Source: HGM04593 sp045588485 (GTDB taxonomy: Bacteria > Bacteroidota > Bacteroidia > Bacteroidales > Bacteroidaceae). From it: a stretch of DNA of 57,133 nucleotides. Both the position numbers and the translations under genes were made by a program. Under the pieces are notes generated by a model. It did not search any database and was not told the DNA's origin. It was given only the letters and a program-made list of their open reading frames with translations. This document shows, piece by piece, positions 49,621 through 57,133 of the stretch (within the stretch, counting starts at the first letter, position 1; each line of letters opens with the position of its first letter). Location: positions 1 through 57,133 of the forward strand of contig JAZNEI010000049.1 in the NCBI GenBank assembly GCA_045588485.1. The letters are read 5' to 3'.

Positions 49621-52600
49621 ATGAGAAAAGGTGTTTTAGGGGCTTTGCTGATGCTGTTCTTCGTGTCTGCATCGGTTGCACAGGAAATGTTGAATCCTAA
49701 GGCTGTGAGTGATATGCTCGACCGTATCGGTGGTAAGGGTGCGTCAGAATTATTTGTTACGGTGGTAGATGATGGGCTTTCGAGCGATGGCTGCGACCTG
49801 TTTATAATTACGAGCCGAGACGGTAAGCCTTGTGTTAAGGGTAATAGTATATTGGCTGTGACAACCGGAATAAACTGGTATCTCAATCACTATGCGCATG
49901 TGAATCTGACATGGAACTGTATGAGAGCCGATTTATCGACTTTGAAACTGCCTTTACCGGCGAATGACGAGCTTCATAAGTGTAGTGCTGACTACCGTTA
50001 TTACCTCAATTACTGTACATTCTCCTATTCTATGGCATTTTGGACCTGGGAGCGTTGGCAGCAAGAGGTCGATTGGATGGCTCTGCACGGAATAAATATG
50101 CCGTTGGTGCTTGTCGGTCTTGAAACAGTGTGGAGGGATGTCCTTACCGAAATCGGCTATACAAAGGCCGAGATAAATGAGTTTGTTGCCGGTCCCGGTT
50201 TTATGGCTTGGTTTGCGATGAATAACCTCGAAGGCTGGGGTGGTACAGGTGCAGGTATGAAAGGTAATCCCGATTGGTGGTATGAGCGTCAAGGTAATCT
50301 TTGCCGTCTGATTCTTACTGCCATTCGGGAGTATGGGATGAAGCCGGTGCTTCCGGGATACAGTGGAATGGTGCCCAATAGTATGAGAAGCAAAAAACCG
50401 ACTTGGAATATAATAGAATCGGGTATGTGGGCCGGTGGATATACCCGTCCAGACATCCTCAGCCCCGCCGATACCAAGAATTTCGGTTATATGTCCGAAC
50501 TCTATTATCGTCATCTCAAGAATCTTATGGGAACATCTGAGTTTTATAGTATGGACCCATTTCACGAGGGTGGTGTACCTACAGGGCAGGTTAGCATAAA
50601 GGCTGTGTACAATGGTGTAATGAAGGCAATGGACGACTATGCCATGACAGCCGAAGAACTTGCTGCGCTCGGAATAGAAAAGCCGAAATGGGTGGTTCAA
50701 TATTGGCAGAATCTGCCCAATGCAACGGCATTTGCGTCGGTACCTGTCGAGAATCCCGACCGCTTTGTAGCTCTCGACCTTTTCTCGGACGGTAATCCGA
50801 ATTGGAGTGGCAACCACTATGCTGGACACGATTTTATCTATTGTATGCTGCATAATTTTGGTGGACGTACAGGCTTGCACGGACGTGTGGCAAAAACTAT
50901 CAGTGGATATTATGCGGCTCTGAAAAAGGGCAATATGCGAGGTGTTGGTGCTACCCCCGAGGGAATCGAAACCAATCCAATGCTCTATGATATGCTTTTC
51001 GAACTCCCTTGGAGAGCCGAGGAACCGACACCCGAAGAGTGGTTACGCATGTATGCTTATAATCGTTACGGCATAGACTCGAAGGATGCATACACTGCGT
51101 GGGTAAAATTGCTTAACTCGGTACACAACTGTACTGTTGATGGTCAGCAGGGTACTACCGAGCCTGTAATTTTGGCTCGTCCGGCTTGGACTGTTAACAG
51201 TGTGTCGAGCTGGAGTAAGTCGGCAATCTATTGGGATGTGCAGGATGTGCTGCATGCTGCCGACCTGTTGCTGTCGCTGACAGGTGTACCGCATATTTCC
51301 GAGGCTAATTACAGTTACGATGTGGTGGATGTGGTGCGTCAGTCTATGGTCGATTTTGCCTATTATCTTTTGCCAGAAATAAAGAATGCATATAATAAAC
51401 GCGATACTGCCGAGTATGAGCGTCTATATAAACTCTTCCTGCAATTGATGCTTGACGTGGATAAGATGTTGTCGACCGACACCAATTTTACATTGGGTCG
51501 TTGGACTACAATGGCACGTGATGTAACCGATGAGGCCGATGGAACAACCGTTACCGATAAAAATTGGATGGAGTGGAATGCTCGTACTCAGATTACAGTC
51601 TGGTCGAAAACAGATAGTAACCTGCACGACTATTCCAACAGATGCTGGGCAGGGTTGATAAAGGATTATCACTATCAGCGTTGGAAAATGTTTTTCGAAA
51701 ACAATGGAAATGCCCCCTCGGGAGGATGGTTTACTGCTTTTGAACGTCCTTGGACATTGAACTTTACCGATTATATATATGACGATGCAGTTTCGGGCGA
51801 AAATCCTGTTGAGACAGCTCGTGCGACCTTTGCAAACTATTTCGGTGTGCTTGGAAAGGGTAGTGCAACGTATTACTTCCCTTACGGGGTAACACGTGAT
51901 GCCTCGGATGTTGTGGTAGATGAGGCCTACCGTGGCGAGGAGTATCGACTTCCCATCAGAGAATTTAAAGAGGGTGTCTCGCTCGAGTCGTTGTGGATTG
52001 ACCTTAATGCCGACCTGGGTGTAAGCGGCAATGAACAGCTTGTTGTCAACAACAATACAGTGCAGCTTCCTGCCGATGCAACAATCGGTGCAGTAAAAGC
52101 TGTGGCAACACTTTCGGATAAGACTGTATTGACATTCAAGGTGGCTATCCGTGAGAAAATTACCGAACCACGTGAGGTAACAGTTGGTACAGACGGCAAT
52201 GGTACAGTATCTATCGAGGGTAGCGAGGGGCTTTCTATTACCGGTATCGACCCTGTAACAATGTCGGCACAAGCAAATGCCGGATACGATTTCTATCGCT
52301 GGGTTGATGAAAAAGGCAATGCTGTCAGCAACGAGAATCCTTACACCTATTATGGTAAAGAGGCTGCTAAATTTACAGCCGAGTTTGTGGTAAACAAGTG
52401 GGGTGTACCGGCCGAGGACCTTGCCGATATGGGCGATATCAAGAGTTTTGCACAGTATGCCGAGTATATTTCAATAAAACGATACAATAAGGACGAGGTG
52501 CGATTGTACGAGGCATCGGAGTGTCCGTCAAAGTTGTTCAATGTTCTTCCCGGTATAGTTAATGTTGCGCGTGGCAGCAGTTTCGATATAAAGTGGAACG

Positions 52601-54141
52601 ACCCCACAAGCAATGGTCTCAAATATTGCTGTCTATCGGCCTATATAGATATTAATGCCGATGGCGATTTTGACGATGAGGACGAGCTTGTAAAGGTGCT
52701 TGGCACAAAGGGAGCGCAAAATGCAGCTGTGTCGCAGGGTACGATAAATGTTCTTCTGCCGTATGATATTCCTCTTGGAATTACACATATGCGCATAAGA
52801 TTCGACGGTGCATGGAAAGAGGGATATGACAGCAAGACAAAGGCCTATCCTGCCAAGGCAGATGCCAACCGTATGATTTACGAAATAGTGCTTAATATAA
52901 CAGAGTATCCCGAGACGGCTTCACTTGTAACTATAAAATCGAATAATGAAGAGTGGGGTAAGGCAACTATGGAACTTGACGGACAGATTGGCGAGAATAC
53001 AGGAAGTGGCATTTCGGTGGCTTCGGGAATGTCGATGAAGTTAATAGCAAAGCCAATAGGTACTGCGCAGTTTGTATGCTGGAAAGACCGTTACGACCGT
53101 GTTGTGAGTACAGAACCCGAGTTTAAAATGTATGCAGTCGAGGATGGAGTCTTTACAGCGGTTTTTCACAAAGGTCTCGTAATTGAAGATTGGGTATTTG
53201 GTTACGGGACCGAAAACAGCGAAATTACCCTAACAAGTATAATGGCTGCCGGAGCAGGAGAACTGGTGATTCCATCGTATGTTACAATAGGAGATAAAGA
53301 GTACACTATAGTGGGACTTGCAAACGCTCTTTTCAATGGTGTTACATCGCTAACTTCTATAACTCTTCCAGCAACACTGAGGTTTGTCGGCAGTAATGTG
53401 ACGGCAAAAACGTCAATAATAGGAGACGGAACAGTGCAGGTGTATAAACTGAAAAGTTCTTTGCCTCCAAAAAAAGCATGGAGCCTGGGTTTAAAACTAT
53501 TTACCGATGGTTGTACATATAACCAATGGGGCTCGGGACTTATAGCTACGGGTGAGGAGCCGCTTGGCGAGAGCTATAAGGGCGGGTTTCAGATTTATCT
53601 TGCTAAAGCAGGGAATATTGTGATGAAGATAGGTGGTAATACCGAGTATTCTCTCGATAATGCCAATTGCACTATTGCACCGGGAACCGCTTTCGATATA
53701 AATATTGAGTATGACGGTACCGGTCATCTTGCAATTGAGGTTGTCAATGGTCAAGGCGTAATAGGCCGTAAGGAGGTTGAAGTTACATTATATAACATAT
53801 TTTCTTTCTCTACGGCAATCCCCAAGGGGGTGGATATAAACCTTTTTGAGTTGCGTTCGGGTACTGTTCCTACACCCTTTGTAGGCTGTAAAAATCTTAC
53901 CGATATTTTTGTAGAAGAGGGTAATGCTTGTTTCTCTTCTATTGACGGTGTGCTTTATAATGCCGACGGAACAGAACTCATCTGCTATCCCGAGGGAAAA
54001 ACTACCTCCATTGATATTGTAAATGCAGACTCGATAACCTTACACTCGGTTTTCGACCTCAATGGCAACCGTATCGACTGTACACCGTGTAGTGGTATAT
54101 ATATTGTCGATGGCCGAAAGGTTTTTATTAGAAATAGATGA
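49621..54141 (+). CDS. Multidomain alpha-N-acetylglucosaminidase (GH89)
   Basis: 1506 aa. Removes terminal alpha-GlcNAc, as on mucin and heparan glycans. Signal peptide (FFVSASVAQ), then the NAGLU-like catalytic region, about residues 25-740. The two catalytic acids are E316 (MDPFHEGG) and E447 (ATPEGIETNP), almost the same numbers as human NAGLU E316 and E446. C-terminal modules follow: Bacteroides/InlB-type repeat (about 853-925), GEVED domain (about 985-1085, YIDINADGDFDDEDELV), a second InlB-type repeat (1100-1184), and a BspA-like LRR_5 part (about 1200-1260 and 1420-1460) split by ~150 residues of lectin-like sequence. The end (SGIYIVDGRKVFIRN) resembles short surface-anchoring tails. 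Confidence 0.9.
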   Translation: MRKGVLGALLMLFFVSASVAQEMLNPKAVSDMLDRIGGKGASELFVTVVDDGLSSDGCDLFIITSRDGKPCVKGNSILAVTTGINWYLNHYAHVNLTWNCMRADLSTLKLPLPANDELHKCSADYRYYLNYCTFSYSMAFWTWERWQQEVDWMALHGINMPLVLVGLETVWRDVLTEIGYTKAEINEFVAGPGFMAWFAMNNLEGWGGTGAGMKGNPDWWYERQGNLCRLILTAIREYGMKPVLPGYSGMVPNSMRSKKPTWNIIESGMWAGGYTRPDILSPADTKNFGYMSELYYRHLKNLMGTSEFYSMDPFHEGGVPTGQVSIKAVYNGVMKAMDDYAMTAEELAALGIEKPKWVVQYWQNLPNATAFASVPVENPDRFVALDLFSDGNPNWSGNHYAGHDFIYCMLHNFGGRTGLHGRVAKTISGYYAALKKGNMRGVGATPEGIETNPMLYDMLFELPWRAEEPTPEEWLRMYAYNRYGIDSKDAYTAWVKLLNSVHNCTVDGQQGTTEPVILARPAWTVNSVSSWSKSAIYWDVQDVLHAADLLLSLTGVPHISEANYSYDVVDVVRQSMVDFAYYLLPEIKNAYNKRDTAEYERLYKLFLQLMLDVDKMLSTDTNFTLGRWTTMARDVTDEADGTTVTDKNWMEWNARTQITVWSKTDSNLHDYSNRCWAGLIKDYHYQRWKMFFENNGNAPSGGWFTAFERPWTLNFTDYIYDDAVSGENPVETARATFANYFGVLGKGSATYYFPYGVTRDASDVVVDEAYRGEEYRLPIREFKEGVSLESLWIDLNADLGVSGNEQLVVNNNTVQLPADATIGAVKAVATLSDKTVLTFKVAIREKITEPREVTVGTDGNGTVSIEGSEGLSITGIDPVTMSAQANAGYDFYRWVDEKGNAVSNENPYTYYGKEAAKFTAEFVVNKWGVPAEDLADMGDIKSFAQYAEYISIKRYNKDEVRLYEASECPSKLFNVLPGIVNVARGSSFDIKWNDPTSNGLKYCCLSAYIDINADGDFDDEDELVKVLGTKGAQNAAVSQGTINVLLPYDIPLGITHMRIRFDGAWKEGYDSKTKAYPAKADANRMIYEIVLNITEYPETASLVTIKSNNEEWGKATMELDGQIGENTGSGISVASGMSMKLIAKPIGTAQFVCWKDRYDRVVSTEPEFKMYAVEDGVFTAVFHKGLVIEDWVFGYGTENSEITLTSIMAAGAGELVIPSYVTIGDKEYTIVGLANALFNGVTSLTSITLPATLRFVGSNVTAKTSIIGDGTVQVYKLKSSLPPKKAWSLGLKLFTDGCTYNQWGSGLIATGEEPLGESYKGGFQIYLAKAGNIVMKIGGNTEYSLDNANCTIAPGTAFDINIEYDGTGHLAIEVVNGQGVIGRKEVEVTLYNIFSFSTAIPKGVDINLFELRSGTVPTPFVGCKNLTDIFVEEGNACFSSIDGVLYNADGTELICYPEGKTTSIDIVNADSITLHSVFDLNGNRIDCTPCSGIYIVDGRKVFIRNR

Positions 54142-54158
54142 TTGATGAAACTTGATTT

Positions 54159-55328
54159 ATGAAGAAAATTGTTCTTTTTTTACTCTTTCTGCCATTATGT
54201 GCATTTGCCGATGATAGAAGAAAGGTTTCTCTTCTGACCTGTTCGCCGGGCGAACAGGTGTATGAGTTATTCGGACATACGGCAATACGAATAACCGACC
54301 CGGCAAAAGGGGTAGATGTTGTATTCAACTATGGATTATTCAGTTTCGATACTCCGAACTTCGTATGGCGTTTTGTTTGTGGTGAGACTGATTATCTGTT
54401 GGGTTGCACCGATTTTCAATATTTTATAGCCGAGTATGGGGTGCGTGGCTCGGGAGTTACCGAGCAGGTGCTTGCACTCGATTCTGTGCAAAAGAACAGG
54501 ATAATTGAGGCTCTTGCAACCAATGCTTTACCTAAGAACCGTGTCTATCGGTATAGTTTTCTTTTCAATAACTGCACTACGAAAGCACGAGATAAGATTA
54601 TAGATGCTGTGGGTGGAATAGTGAACTATGCTGCGTCTTCTGTTGGTGATACGCTTACTTTCAGGGATATTATACATAGGCATACGGTGGATAATCCTTG
54701 GTATCAGTTTGGAATGGATTTGTTGCTTGGTGCTCCAGCCGATGAGATTGCGGGTCGTAGTGGTGCTCAGTTTGCTCCGTTCATTCTTTTGCAGGAATTT
54801 GCAGATGCCACTGTTGCAGATGGCGATTCAATAATGAGGCTTGTTGAGTCACAGAACGAACTGTTATTACCGCAGCAACGCGAGTCAAAAAGAAATAATC
54901 TGACACCTTTTAATGTATCGTTGCTGTTGCTGCTTTTTACATTTATGGTAATGTTGTGCGAGCGTCGCTCGAAGCGTACCTTCTGGTTGTGGGATATGCT
55001 GTTGATGCTGTTGCAGGCACTGTCGGGCTCGATACTCCTGTTTATGGTGCTTTTTTCGCAGCATCCTGCTGTCGATTGCAATTGGTTGCTCTTGTGGCTT
55101 AATCCGTTGCCTTTTGTGCTTCTGCCTATTTTGTTGTATCGCATTACCAAAGGGTTATCAATGGCCTTTATGTGGATTCAGGTTGCAATGCCGGTATTAT
55201 TTATTGCACTCTCTCCAATATTGCCACAGAGTTTCCCTACACCTATTTACATTTGTGCCGTAACGGTTATTATTCGTTCACTTTTTTACATATATAAAGA
55301 TAAGATATGCGCATTGGATATACGTTAA
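54159..55328 (+). CDS. DUF4105 / Lnb-type membrane protein
   Basis: 389 aa. Signal-like N-terminus (FLLFLPLCAFAD). The periplasmic DUF4105 domain (about residues 22-235) carries SPGEQVYELFGHTAIRI with H40 and LFNNCTTKARD with C139; Lnb enzymes use such Cys and His residues for lipoprotein N-acyl transfer. Four TM helices fill the C-terminal third (LLLLLFTFMVMLC, LLMLLQALSGSILLF, LPFVLLPILLY, FIALSPILP). It lies 17 bp after GH89 and overlaps the next gene by 22 bp. Whether it acylates lipoproteins here is inference. Confidence 0.82.
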   Translation: MKKIVLFLLFLPLCAFADDRRKVSLLTCSPGEQVYELFGHTAIRITDPAKGVDVVFNYGLFSFDTPNFVWRFVCGETDYLLGCTDFQYFIAEYGVRGSGVTEQVLALDSVQKNRIIEALATNALPKNRVYRYSFLFNNCTTKARDKIIDAVGGIVNYAASSVGDTLTFRDIIHRHTVDNPWYQFGMDLLLGAPADEIAGRSGAQFAPFILLQEFADATVADGDSIMRLVESQNELLLPQQRESKRNNLTPFNVSLLLLLFTFMVMLCERRSKRTFWLWDMLLMLLQALSGSILLFMVLFSQHPAVDCNWLLLWLNPLPFVLLPILLYRITKGLSMAFMWIQVAMPVLFIALSPILPQSFPTPIYICAVTVIIRSLFYIYKDKICALDIR

Positions 55329-56857
55329 TGTTTTTGTTTCTCTCTCTTCTATCGGTAACTGCCAAGGAGAAGGGTGATGGTAATATCAGATTGGTACTCT
55401 CGATAAATGTCGACCAGCTTCGTAGCGATTTTCTTTATGAGTTCAACGGACTTTATGGCGAAAAGGGGTTCAAGCGGCTTATGAATGGCGGCCGCCTCTA
55501 TTCCAATGCTTACTATGCCTACGAACACATCGACCGCGCTTCAGCAACAGCTACACTGATGTCGGGTACCTATCCGTATGTAAGCGGTATTGTAGCGGGA
55601 CAGTGGCTCGACCGTGGCTCTCTTCGTCTTGTGAATTGTACCGATGACAGCCGCTATAAGGGACTTTATACCAATAAATCGGTCTCTCCGTCCAAGTTAA
55701 GGTCGCTCACTCTCCCCGATGAGATGAAACGCGCCACACGTAATAAGGCTCAGGTGTGCGCAATAGCTCCCGATTGCGATGTTGCGGTTATGGCAGGAGG
55801 TCATGCTGCCGATGTTGTTCTATGGAAGAATGATGATACTGGATTTTGGTGCAGTTCGTCGTACTATGGAAAATTTCCCTCTTGGGCTGCCGATATAAAT
55901 AAAAAGATTGGTAGTAAAGGAGCCGATTGGAAACCATTTTTCCCCACCGAAATATATGATAATTTCGGTGACAAAGCTCCAAAGGCTTTCAGCTATTCAT
56001 TCAATGGTACAAGTGATGTGCGCGAATACAAAACAAGTGCTTGCATCAACAGTGAAGTGAATGATATGGCAATAGCCTGTCTGCGTTCGGGTAATATGGG
56101 ACTCGACGATATTCCCGATTTTCTTTCGATAACATATTATGCCGGTAATTATAAGTCGGAGCCAATGGAGAATCGCCCTATCGAGGTTCAGGATATATAT
56201 ACCCGTCTCGACCTGAATCTTGCGGCGCTGCTCGATGAGATAGATAGCCGTATAGGATTGGAGAATGTGCTTATCTCACTTGCATCTACCGGGTACGTTG
56301 TCGAGGGCGAGGGAGATGAAGAAGTGTATCGTCTGCCGTCGGGATATTTGCAACTCGACCGTATCTCAGCGTTGCTGAATGTCTATCTTGGTGCCATATT
56401 CGGTAAAGGACAGTATGTCGAGGGTTATCATAATACTCAGCTTTATATGAACCGTCGTCTTATAGAGACAATGCAGATTGATAAGTTGGATGTTATCTCT
56501 CATGCAGTAGAGTTCCTTAAGTCGTTAGAGGGGGTTGAGGATGTGTTTACCATCTATCGTTTGGGTGGTTTGCTGAGTCCCGAGATGCAGTATGTGAAGA
56601 ATGGTTATAATGCCAACTGCTCGGGTGATATATGGTTGCGTCTTATGCCGGGATGGAAGATGGCCAAAGATGTGGCATCGGCATCTAATCTGGTGCGTCG
56701 CAGTTCGGTATTCTTCCCTATGATTATATGGGGTGCCGGTGTACAACCACAGTTGATAGAGACAATGACTCCTGCCAATATTATGGCTCCTGAGTTGGCG
56801 CGTATCCTGCGCATACGTCGTCCCAACGATAATTGTCTTAGAATGTTCAATCAGTAA
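55307..56857 (+). CDS. Alkaline-phosphatase-superfamily protein, probably catalytically inactive
   Basis: 516 aa, PafA/type I phosphodiesterase-like. Signal peptide MRIGYTLMFLFLSLLSVTA. LVLSINVDQLRSDFLYEF keeps the first metal ligand (D36). Other sites are altered: around residues 77-83 RASATAT replaces the nucleophile motif (T-x-P-G-H); around 272-282 YYAGNYKSEP replaces D-x-x-GH; at about 322 SLASTGY replaces the TADH ligand pair; and near the C-terminus RRSSVFFPMIIWGAG lacks the usual His. The fold and overall length remain. It overlaps the DUF4105 gene by 22 bp, so both are coupled. Possibly a binding or scaffolding protein. Confidence 0.75.
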   Translation: MRIGYTLMFLFLSLLSVTAKEKGDGNIRLVLSINVDQLRSDFLYEFNGLYGEKGFKRLMNGGRLYSNAYYAYEHIDRASATATLMSGTYPYVSGIVAGQWLDRGSLRLVNCTDDSRYKGLYTNKSVSPSKLRSLTLPDEMKRATRNKAQVCAIAPDCDVAVMAGGHAADVVLWKNDDTGFWCSSSYYGKFPSWAADINKKIGSKGADWKPFFPTEIYDNFGDKAPKAFSYSFNGTSDVREYKTSACINSEVNDMAIACLRSGNMGLDDIPDFLSITYYAGNYKSEPMENRPIEVQDIYTRLDLNLAALLDEIDSRIGLENVLISLASTGYVVEGEGDEEVYRLPSGYLQLDRISALLNVYLGAIFGKGQYVEGYHNTQLYMNRRLIETMQIDKLDVISHAVEFLKSLEGVEDVFTIYRLGGLLSPEMQYVKNGYNANCSGDIWLRLMPGWKMAKDVASASNLVRRSSVFFPMIIWGAGVQPQLIETMTPANIMAPELARILRIRRPNDNCLRMFNQ

Positions 56858-57133
56858 TGATGACATTATAATAATCAAAGGCATCCACTCCGCAAGGGTA
56901 GCCCTTTTTACGGAATATATAAATAGGTATTCCAAAAACTATTGATTGACAGGGTGTTAAGTTGTTAGGCAAGTACGGATTATCCGTAAAATACTCGTCT
57001 AAACTTTAATTTTTCGAAGATCCTACTCTTCTCATGTAGTCTTCTATGTAGTCTAATTAAGACCAATTAGGGCTACTTAAACAAAATTAAAGTAACAACT
57101 TAACACCTTGTCTTTTTATGTACACTATTAACA
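56858..57133. other. Intergenic right end with inverted-repeat-bounded segment
   Basis: No gene is visible. A weak hairpin AAGGG/CCCTT near 56896-56910 with T-run may end the GH89 operon. From 56948 to 57112 lies a 165-bp segment bounded by near-identical inverted repeats, described separately. Confidence 0.6.
56948..57112. mobile_element. Possible small element bounded by 20-bp inverted repeats
   Basis: GACAGGGTGTTAAGTTGTTA (56948-56967) and TAACAACTTAACACCTTGTC (57093-57112) are inverse complements with one mismatch. The interior is A/T-rich, has no ORF, and contains palindrome ACGGATTATCCGT (6-bp arms) and a duplicated ATGTAGTCT at 12-bp period. Flanks show no clear target duplication. 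It may be a miniature inverted-repeat element, an IS remnant or a folded RNA. Confidence 0.45.

Noticed and set aside
49954..50880. 308-residue minus-strand ORF inside GH89
   Set aside because: Antisense to the conserved catalytic core, whose coding frame holds both active-site acids; not a separate gene.
51424..52272. 282-residue minus-strand ORF inside GH89
   Set aside because: Cys- and Ile-rich antisense shadow of the catalytic and linker regions, no family resemblance and no promoter.
54060..54141. Full type IX sorting domain at the end of GH89
   Set aside because: Only the final short motif resembles one (about 30-40 residues); a typical A-type domain is 70-80 residues with additional conserved blocks, which I could not find.

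Overview
The window reads as a chromosomal segment of a Bacteroidales bacterium. The evidence is the gene content: a type IX secretion sortase and its outer-membrane partner (PorU, PorV), OmpH/Skp repeats beside BamA, DUF6089 and DUF6242 proteins, a BspA-type leucine-rich repeat enzyme and a GEVED domain. Promoters also match the Bacteroidota consensus TTTG-N19-TAnnTTTG, and Shine-Dalgarno sequences are mostly absent. Base composition and gene density look even, with no phage, integrase island or CRISPR array. I cannot name genus or species.

Layout. 1-476 has no convincing protein gene. It holds a minus-strand structured RNA ending in a terminator at the left edge, and a plus-strand unit with promoter, 15-codon ORF and terminator. 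477-4367 (minus): dprA, a TPR lipoprotein and xerD. 4512-6753 (plus): O-methyltransferase, rbfA and an FtsX-like permease, closed by a 22-bp perfect hairpin. 6790-16339 (minus) is the envelope block: ribD, a DUF6242 lipoprotein, a DUF6089 barrel, uppS, bamA, three skp/ompH paralogues and murI. 16317-18047 is a TIR / membrane / WG-repeat protein overlapping ribD. 18133-25724 (minus) runs rex, FAH-family hydrolase, porU, porV, ispF and a metallophosphoesterase, so secretion and isoprenoid genes share a transcript with a redox regulator. 25932-30741 (plus): a membrane protein with an L7/L12-like tail, SUI1 factor, pyrE, SRPBCC protein, argH and a four-cysteine Rieske-like lipoprotein. tRNA-Leu(UAA) follows at 30964, with marC (minus).

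32119-38614 (plus) is a complete histidine degradation operon (formiminotransferase-cyclodeaminase, hutU, hutH, hutI). 38615-39144 is intergenic and densely structured. 39145-41523 (minus) is an ECF sigma factor cassette with a likely anti-sigma protein and two exported proteins. 41654-49396 (minus) is a second envelope operon: coaX, an outer-membrane barrel, TPR protein, lptC, CNNM/CorC protein and a PpiD-like foldase. 49621-56857 (plus): a very large GH89 alpha-N-acetylglucosaminidase, a DUF4105/Lnb membrane protein and an alkaline-phosphatase-like protein that seems to have lost its catalytic residues. The right end holds a 165-bp segment bounded by 20-bp inverted repeats.

The most unusual non-coding signal is a ~55-70 bp module present three times (near 9000, 31780 and 39035). 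In each copy a conserved block lies 1-2 bp from a -7 box TAnnTTTG. Two copies sit just upstream of genes (skp2, marC), so it may be a promoter-linked regulatory element or a dispersed repeat carrying a promoter. All family assignments are by eye from motifs; no database search was possible.
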